A stretch of DNA of 11,366 nucleotides from assembly GCA_023391175.1 (NCBI GenBank), contig JAEWBL010000693.1:1-11366 (forward strand), read 5' to 3'. This DNA comes from Pseudomonadota bacterium. GTDB lineage: Bacteria > Pseudomonadota > Alphaproteobacteria > Rhizobiales > Xanthobacteraceae. Each line of letters begins with the position of its first letter. Position 1 is the first letter of the stretch. The notes beneath the pieces were generated by a model. The model did no database searches. It saw nothing but the letters and a program-made list of their open reading frames with translations, and was not told the origin of the DNA. This document shows positions 7,641 through 11,366 of this stretch, piece after piece. A program made the position numbers and the translations under genes.

Positions 7641-8462
7641 TCATTCCCCAACGATGGCAACGCCCGGCCGCCACGCGCCCGGCGCGGGCCAGCCCGGCGC
7701 CACATAGGCGAGATAGAGCGCGTCGAGCTGCGCCCACAGCACCTCGGTCTTGAAGGTGAGGGCGCGGATCACGGCGCGCTGCTCGGCGGCCGTGCGGGCG
7801 TGCTCCTTCACGTATTCGAGGGCGAAGTCCGCATCCTTCGGCGCCTGGTCGAGGCGGCGGCGGAAATAGGCGACGACCGTCTCGTTGATGAAGTCGTAGT
7901 GCTCCAGCATCCCCGAGATGCGCTCGGCATGGATGCCCGGCGCGAACAGCTCGGTGAGCGAGGAGGCGACCGCCTCCAGCAGCGTGTTCTCGGCGACGAA
8001 GCGCACGTAGGCCTCCACCGCGAACTTGGTGGCCGGCAGCGCGCCTTCCTTGGAGACCACGTAATCGCGGTCGAGGCCGAGGCCGTCAGTCAGCACCAGC
8101 CAGCGCTCGATGCCGCCCGAATCCTCGCCGAAGCCGTCATGGTCGGTGATGCGGTGCAGCCATTCCCGACGCAGTTCGCGGTCGTCGCAGCGGGCCATCA
8201 GGGCCGCGTCCTTGCGGGGGATGGCGGACTGGTAGCAGTAGCGGTTGAGTGCCCAGGCGCGCACCTGATCCCGGTTCAGCCGGCCGGAATGCAGCAGCTT
8301 ATGGAAGGGATGGAGGTTGTGATAGCGCGTCGCGCCCACCGCGCGCAGCGCCGCCTCCAGACCCTCGGGCGACAAAGGCTCCTGCGGCGACGGCAGTGGC
8401 GGGAAATCGGCGGGAAGGTCGGCAGCTTCTGCCAGCACCCGGACGGCGGCTTGCGCGCTCAT
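7641..8462 (-). CDS. pqqC: Pyrroloquinoline-quinone synthase PqqC
   Basis: A 273-residue cofactor-free oxidase that carries out the final ring closure and eight-electron oxidation giving PQQ. Active-site residues known from Klebsiella PqqC can be placed with a constant offset of 24: H48, R74, Q78, K84, R104, H108 (RITDHDG), H178, Y199, R203 and K238. The core motifs YHNLHPFHKLLHSG and NRYCYQSAIPRKDA are typical. The first 25 or so residues (Ala/Pro-rich) extend beyond the Klebsiella protein and are probably a flexible lead. The ATG (8462-8460) overlaps the pqqB stop (ATGA). The stop at 7643-7641 is one base before pqqD, so the two are not fused. No defect is visible. Confidence 0.96.
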   Translation of the reverse strand: MSAQAAVRVLAEAADLPADFPPLPSPQEPLSPEGLEAALRAVGATRYHNLHPFHKLLHSGRLNRDQVRAWALNRYCYQSAIPRKDAALMARCDDRELRREWLHRITDHDGFGEDSGGIERWLVLTDGLGLDRDYVVSKEGALPATKFAVEAYVRFVAENTLLEAVASSLTELFAPGIHAERISGMLEHYDFINETVVAYFRRRLDQAPKDADFALEYVKEHARTAAEQRAVIRALTFKTEVLWAQLDALYLAYVAPGWPAPGAWRPGVAIVGE

Positions 8463-9358
8463 AGGGAGAACTCCATTCCGTCCCGGGCGACCGTCCAGCC
8501 AGCCGCTTCCACGGCGCGGTGCTCCTCGGAGCCATCGATCAGCGCGGGATTGGTGTTGTTGATATGGATGAACACCCGGCGCGCCACCGGCAGGTCGGCA
8601 AGAAGCGCCACCGTGCCGTCCGCGCCGGACATGGAGAGGTGCCCCATGCGAGCGCCCGTCTTGGTGCCGATCCCGGCCCTGATCATCTCGTCGTCGCGAT
8701 AGAGCGTGCCGTCGAAGAACAGCAGGTCGGCGCCTGAGATGCGCCGGCGCAGGGCGTCGGTGACCGCGGCGCAGCCAGGCACGTAGACGAGGCGGCTGTC
8801 GGCCGAGGTGATTGTTACGCCCACCGTCGAGCCCGTCTCCTCGCCGATGACGAGGGAGGCGTCCTCGCGCCAGAGCGGCACCTTGCCGGGCACGGTGAAG
8901 AATTCCATGGTCAGCCCCGGAACCGGCGAGAACGGGACTTCGAACGAAACCGGCTCCCGGCGCACCAGCGCCTTGGACACCACGTCGAAGACCTGATTCT
9001 GCTCGATGAGCGCGAGCGTGTCGGCCGTGCCGTACACCTCGAACGCCTGCTGCTCCCGCAGCGTCAGCAAACCGGCTATGTGGTCCACGTCACCATTGGT
9101 GAGGACGACGGCGCGAATGGGGCTGTCGCGGCCATCCACCCGGGGCTGAAGCGCCCGGGTCGCGGCGATCTGGGCCCGAAGATCGGGCGAAGCGTTCAGG
9201 AGCACCCACGAGGCGCCGTCCTCCGAGACGGCGATGCTCGACTGGGTTCGGGGCGTGACCCGTGGATCACCCTTCCATGCCAGTTGGCACACCGGACAGC
9301 GGCAGTTCCACTGGGGAACGCCGCCGCCGGCCGCTGAACCGAGAACGATCACCTGCAT
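8459..9358 (-). CDS. pqqB: PQQ biosynthesis protein PqqB (metallo-beta-lactamase fold hydroxylase)
   Basis: A 299-residue protein with the canonical N-terminus MQVIVLGSAAGGGVPQWNC. C19, C21 and C24 (CRCPVC) form the structural zinc site of PqqB. The TNGDVDHIAGLLTLRE segment (residues 87-102) carries the PqqB version of the metallo-beta-lactamase metal motif. PqqB acts as an iron-dependent hydroxylase on the Glu-Tyr derived intermediate, upstream of PqqC. Length and motifs are normal. The start follows pqqA after 51 bases. An AGGAG lies about 13 bases before the ATG, somewhat far, so translation may be weaker than for pqqA. The end overlaps pqqC by 4 bases. Confidence 0.96.
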   Translation of the reverse strand: MQVIVLGSAAGGGVPQWNCRCPVCQLAWKGDPRVTPRTQSSIAVSEDGASWVLLNASPDLRAQIAATRALQPRVDGRDSPIRAVVLTNGDVDHIAGLLTLREQQAFEVYGTADTLALIEQNQVFDVVSKALVRREPVSFEVPFSPVPGLTMEFFTVPGKVPLWREDASLVIGEETGSTVGVTITSADSRLVYVPGCAAVTDALRRRISGADLLFFDGTLYRDDEMIRAGIGTKTGARMGHLSMSGADGTVALLADLPVARRVFIHINNTNPALIDGSEEHRAVEAAGWTVARDGMEFSL

Positions 9359-9396
9359 GACGCGACGGACGCTCCTGCCTAATCGTTCGCGGCTCC

Positions 9397-9408
9397 CGAC
9401 CTCGGTCG
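9397..9408 (-). other. Short hairpin just after pqqA
   Basis: CGAC-CTCG-GTCG forms a small perfect stem (4 base pairs, up to 5 with a 2-base loop) starting 1 base after the pqqA stop and 38 bases before pqqB. In other methylotrophs a short abundant pqqA transcript and a longer, rarer transcript are known. A hairpin here could stabilise the 3' end of the short form or cause partial termination. No T run follows, so it is not a standard intrinsic terminator. The role is inferred. Confidence 0.3.
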
Positions 9409-9409
9409 A

Positions 9410-9487
9410 TCAGAAATCGGCCGGCAGGTAAGCGGTGACTTCCATGCCGACGCAGACTTCGCAAACCTGGGGCTTGTTCCAGCGCAT
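9410..9487 (-). CDS. pqqA: PQQ precursor peptide PqqA
   Basis: A 25-residue ribosomally made peptide: MRWNKPQVCEVCVGMEVTAY followed by LPADF. It has the invariant E16 and Y20 (GMEVTAY) whose side chains become PQQ. It begins with the family's M-(K/R)-W and carries the conserved (E/V)xCVGMEVT core. C9 and C12 form a CxxC just before the core. The ATG (9487-9485) follows a strong GGAGGAAA ribosome binding site 8 bases away (GGAGGAAAGCATC). It is the first gene of pqqABCDE and lies 51 bases before pqqB. It is too short to be found by normal length cut-offs, but the pattern and position make it certain. Confidence 0.97.
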   Translation of the reverse strand: MRWNKPQVCEVCVGMEVTAYLPADF

Positions 9488-9518
9488 GATGCTTTCCTCC
9501 AGTGTTCTCTCACGACCC

Positions 9519-9538
9519 TCATAAGAAGATCATAAGAA
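9519..9538 (-). promoter_or_regulatory. Tandem direct repeat upstream of pqqA (two copies, 11-base period)
   Basis: Read on the pqqA strand, the 9-mer TTCTTATGA occurs twice, separated by TC (9538-9530 and 9527-9519), giving an 11-base period. It ends 31 bases before the pqqA ATG. Two tandem half-sites about one helical turn apart are the classic binding pattern of OmpR/PhoB-type regulators, and such a regulator is encoded next door. Each copy also contains a -10-like hexamer (TATGAT at 9534-9529, TATGAG at 9523-9518), so the repeat may instead be, or overlap, the promoter's -10 region. The repeat is plain in the sequence; its role is inferred. Confidence 0.5.
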
Positions 9539-9544
9539 ATTGAA

Positions 9545-9564
9545 GTAGCGAGGTTTTTCGCTAC
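9545..9564. promoter_or_regulatory. Perfect inverted repeat upstream of pqqA (operator or terminator)
   Basis: GTAGCGA-N6-TCGCTAC is a perfect 7-base-pair dyad centred at about 9554.5. If a -10 element lies in the adjoining repeat, with a start near 9511-9522, the dyad centre would be about 32-43 bases upstream of transcription, the usual place for an activator or repressor site. Read as RNA from the response regulator side, it could form a hairpin followed by the loosely T-rich TTCAATTTCTT, making a weak terminator for that gene. The two roles cannot be told apart from the sequence. Confidence 0.4.
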
Positions 9565-9642
9565 AACGGAGTCAAATATTGGCAGCCGAATCCGTTCCCG
9601 CAAGTGAAATCTTTTGCTGCATTGCAATACTTCTAGAGCTCA

Positions 9643-10338
9643 TCAATGCGCTGACGGTGCGGAGAGGTCGAGCATGAAGCCGCGCCCCCGCACGGTCGCC
9701 ACCTGGGGGCCGCCGGCGCGGCCCACGGGCGCAAGCTTGGTGCGCAGGTAGCCCACATAGACGTCCACCACATTGAGCGAGGCGCCGCCCTGGCTGGCCC
9801 AGAGCCGGTCGAAGATCTCGCCGCGGGCGATGGGGCGGTTGGGGCTGGCCATGAGCAGGGCCAGGAGATCGGCCTCGCGCTCGGTGAGCCGCACATGCAC
9901 CTCGCCGAACTTCGCGGTGCGGGTGGAGGGATCGAGCACCAGCCGCCCCGCCATGACACGGTCGGCGTGGCTCTCGCCGAGGCGATGCAGGAGATGGGTG
10001 CGCAGCCGCGCCACCAGCTCGCCGAACACGAACGGCTTGACGATGTAGTCGTCCGCCCCGGCGCCCAGGCCCTCGGCGCGGTCATGCACCTCGTCCTTGG
10101 CGCTCAGGAACAGGATGGGGCCGGAATGGCCGGCGCTGCGCAGCGCCCGGCACACGTCGATGCCGGAGCCGTCCGGCAGCATCATGTCGAGCACCACGGC
10201 GCAGGGATTGTACTGGCGTGCCGTCTCGAGGGCCTCGTCGGCGCGTCCCACGACGGTCACGTCGAACCCCTCGGCGGAGAGGCCGCGGCTCAGCATGGCG
10301 CCGATGTCGCTGTCGTCTTCCACCACCAGGATGTTCAT
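9643..10338 (-). CDS. OmpR/PhoB-type DNA-binding response regulator
   Basis: A 231-residue response regulator. The receiver domain (residues 1-115) has the acidic pair D8-D9, phosphoacceptor D51 (VVLDMMLPDGSG), S79 (FLSA) and K101 (KPF). The C-terminal winged-helix domain (about 130-226) has LTEREADLLALLM, VDVYVGYLRTKL and TVRGRGFML, typical of OmpR/PhoB. The ATG at 10338-10336 is preceded by AGGAGGAACC, an excellent ribosome binding site, and gives the canonical MNILVVEDD start. An upstream in-frame start near 10416 would add 26 residues of no domain value. It lies 90 bases after the histidine kinase stop and 155 bases before pqqA, so it probably works with the kinase and may control pqq or methanol-oxidation genes. 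A relation to MxbM of Methylobacterium is possible but not shown. Confidence 0.93.
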   Translation of the reverse strand: MNILVVEDDSDIGAMLSRGLSAEGFDVTVVGRADEALETARQYNPCAVVLDMMLPDGSGIDVCRALRSAGHSGPILFLSAKDEVHDRAEGLGAGADDYIVKPFVFGELVARLRTHLLHRLGESHADRVMAGRLVLDPSTRTAKFGEVHVRLTEREADLLALLMASPNRPIARGEIFDRLWASQGGASLNVVDVYVGYLRTKLAPVGRAGGPQVATVRGRGFMLDLSAPSAH

Positions 10339-10367
10339 GGTTCCTCCTGTGCCCATCGGGGCTGTCC

Positions 10368-10386
10368 CGGACCATCGCATGGTCCG
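10368..10386. other. Perfect hairpin between kinase and response regulator genes
   Basis: CGGACCAT-CGC-ATGGTCCG is a perfect 8-base-pair inverted repeat with a 3-base loop, in the 90-base gap between the two genes. It is not followed by a T run on the coding strand. Possible roles are an operator, a processing or stability element that sets the kinase-to-regulator ratio, or a partial terminator. Nothing in the sequence decides between them. Confidence 0.4.
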
Positions 10387-10428
10387 CGGGGCAGGGCTGT
10401 CGCGCAATGCCGGCAATCCAGCCGCCGG

Positions 10429-11366
10429 TCAAACCGCGGAGTCGGGCTCGTTCGCCGCCGATGCCGCGGCCTGCGGCAGAGCGATCGCCACCCGGGTGCC
10501 GCCCTGCGCCCCGTCCTCCAGTGTGATACGTCCGCCGTGCCGCGTCACCACCCAATCGGCCAGGGCCAGCCCCAGGCCGAATCCCTCCGCACCGCCGAGC
10601 CGCGCGCCGCGCGCGAAACGCTCGAACAGGCGCGCCCGCGCCTCAGGCGGGATGCCGCAACCGTCATCGGTGACGCTGACGATCTCGACGCCATGCCCGT
10701 CCGCATCCACGCCCCCTTCCACCGCCACGGAGATGCGGGTGAGGGGCCGGCCATGGCGCAAGGCGTTGTCGATAAGCCCTTCCAGCACCTGCCGCAGCCA
10801 TTCCCGATCAGCATGCACGAGAAGGCCAGGCTCCGGGGCGTGCAGCACCAGCGCCACCCCCTGCCGCCGCGCCACCGGCTCCAGCCCCGCCACCGCATCG
10901 GCCAGCAGGGGCGCCAGCGGCGTATCCTGGAACACCAGCTCGATCTCGCCGCTTTCGGAGCGGGCCACCCGCAGCAGATCCTCCACCCGGCGGTGAAGCA
11001 TGCCGGCGCGCTTGCGGATGGTGGTGAGCACCGTGCGGCTGAGGGCCTCCGGTATGGCCGGCGCCCGCTGGGTCACGTCGCACTCGCCGATGATGACGGT
11101 GAGCGGGGTCCGCAATTCATGGCTCACATCGGTGAAGAAGCGGCGGCGGGAGGCGTCGATGGCGGCGAGGCGGGCGTTCGCCTCGGTGAGGTCCACCGTG
11201 CGTTCCGCCACCGTCTTCTCAAGCTCCGCCCGGTCTTGCGCCACCTTCCGTTCGCGCCGGGCCAGCAGGGCGGCCATGCGGTTGAAACGGGCCATCAGCA
11301 CGCCCAGTTCGTCGCGCTGGCCGATGGCGAGACGGGCGGACAAGTCGCCGCCGCCGATGGCCCCGG
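10429..11366 (-). CDS. Sensor histidine kinase, N-terminus beyond the window
   Basis: The frame runs open to the right edge, so the start and the sensor/membrane part lie outside. The visible 312 or so codons begin in the last part of a HAMP domain (AIGGGDLSARLAIGQRDELG, then LMARFNRMAALL). A coiled-coil (RRERKVAQDRAELEKTVAERTVDL) follows. Next comes the dimerisation domain with the phosphorylated His in DVSHELRTPLT (codon at 11121-11119). The ATPase domain has N box LEGLIDNALRHG, G1 VTDDGCGIPP, F box LFERFARG and G2 GFGLGLALADW. An in-frame TTG at 11343 is not a real start because it falls inside the HAMP domain. All catalytic boxes are intact. The gene lies just before the response regulator and is its likely partner. 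The signal sensed is unknown. Confidence 0.93.
   Translation of the reverse strand, partial: GAIGGGDLSARLAIGQRDELGVLMARFNRMAALLARRERKVAQDRAELEKTVAERTVDLTEANARLAAIDASRRRFFTDVSHELRTPLTVIIGECDVTQRAPAIPEALSRTVLTTIRKRAGMLHRRVEDLLRVARSESGEIELVFQDTPLAPLLADAVAGLEPVARRQGVALVLHAPEPGLLVHADREWLRQVLEGLIDNALRHGRPLTRISVAVEGGVDADGHGVEIVSVTDDGCGIPPEARARLFERFARGARLGGAEGFGLGLALADWVVTRHGGRITLEDGAQGGTRVAIALPQAAASAANEPDSAV

Noticed and set aside
7587..8702. 371-codon open frame on the plus strand opposite pqqC and pqqB
   Set aside because: Crosses two well-supported minus-strand genes and shows no protein-like motif.
9379..9627. 82-codon frame over the pqqA region
   Set aside because: Different frame from pqqA; it covers the promoter region and has no ribosome binding site or family pattern.
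5136..10338. pqqF/pqqG peptidase gene in the cluster
   Set aside because: No M16 peptidase HxxEH motif or peptidase-sized frame is present; the protease that releases the cross-linked residues must be encoded elsewhere, which is common.
10339..10416. 26-residue extension of the response regulator
   Set aside because: The internal ATG has AGGAGG and gives the usual MNILVVEDD start; the extension includes the intergenic hairpin.
1..11366. Mobile element, CRISPR array, tRNA or rRNA
   Set aside because: No transposase or integrase, no regular repeat-spacer pattern and no tRNA-like or rRNA-like sequence was found on either strand by eye.

Overview
This GC-rich window reads as part of the C1 (methanol/formaldehyde) metabolism region of a methylotrophic alphaproteobacterium, probably Hyphomicrobiales (Xanthobacter-, Ancylobacter- or Methylobacterium-like). 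The reasons are a complete formyltransferase/hydrolase (Fhc) gene set, a complete pqqABCDE set and an OmpR-type two-component system, all on the minus strand. The genus is inference; no taxonomic marker such as rRNA is present.

Reading along the minus strand from the right edge, the order is as follows. (1) A sensor histidine kinase truncated by the window edge (11366-10429) and an OmpR/PhoB-type response regulator (10338-9643), separated by a 90-base gap that holds a strong hairpin. (2) A relatively AT-rich 155-base intergenic region (9488-9642) carrying a perfect inverted repeat and a tandem 9-base direct repeat just upstream of pqqA. (3) The pqq operon: pqqA (25-residue precursor peptide), pqqB, pqqC, pqqD and pqqE. 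The same operon continues without a gap into two uncharacterised exported proteins, of 239 and 117 residues. (4) A 323-base gene-free stretch (4813-5135), probably the promoter and leader of the next operon. (5) fhcB-fhcA-fhcD-fhcC, each joined to the next by a 4-base ATGA/GTGA overlap. (6) The first 20 codons of another exported protein, running off the left edge.

The genes fit one physiological scheme. PqqA-E make pyrroloquinoline quinone, the cofactor of periplasmic methanol/alcohol dehydrogenases (MxaF/XoxF/ExaA types), which produce formaldehyde. Formaldehyde is oxidised on tetrahydromethanopterin, and the Fhc complex carries out the last step, moving the formyl group to methylofuran and hydrolysing it to formate. 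The two-component system next to pqqA is a candidate controller of PQQ or methanol-oxidation genes, comparable to MxbDM of Methylobacterium/Methylorubrum.

The least understood content is the pair of exported proteins translationally coupled to pqqE, and the pqqA upstream region. No mobile element, CRISPR array, tRNA or rRNA was seen. The numerous long reading frames on the plus strand are antisense shadows of the minus-strand genes, as expected at this GC content.
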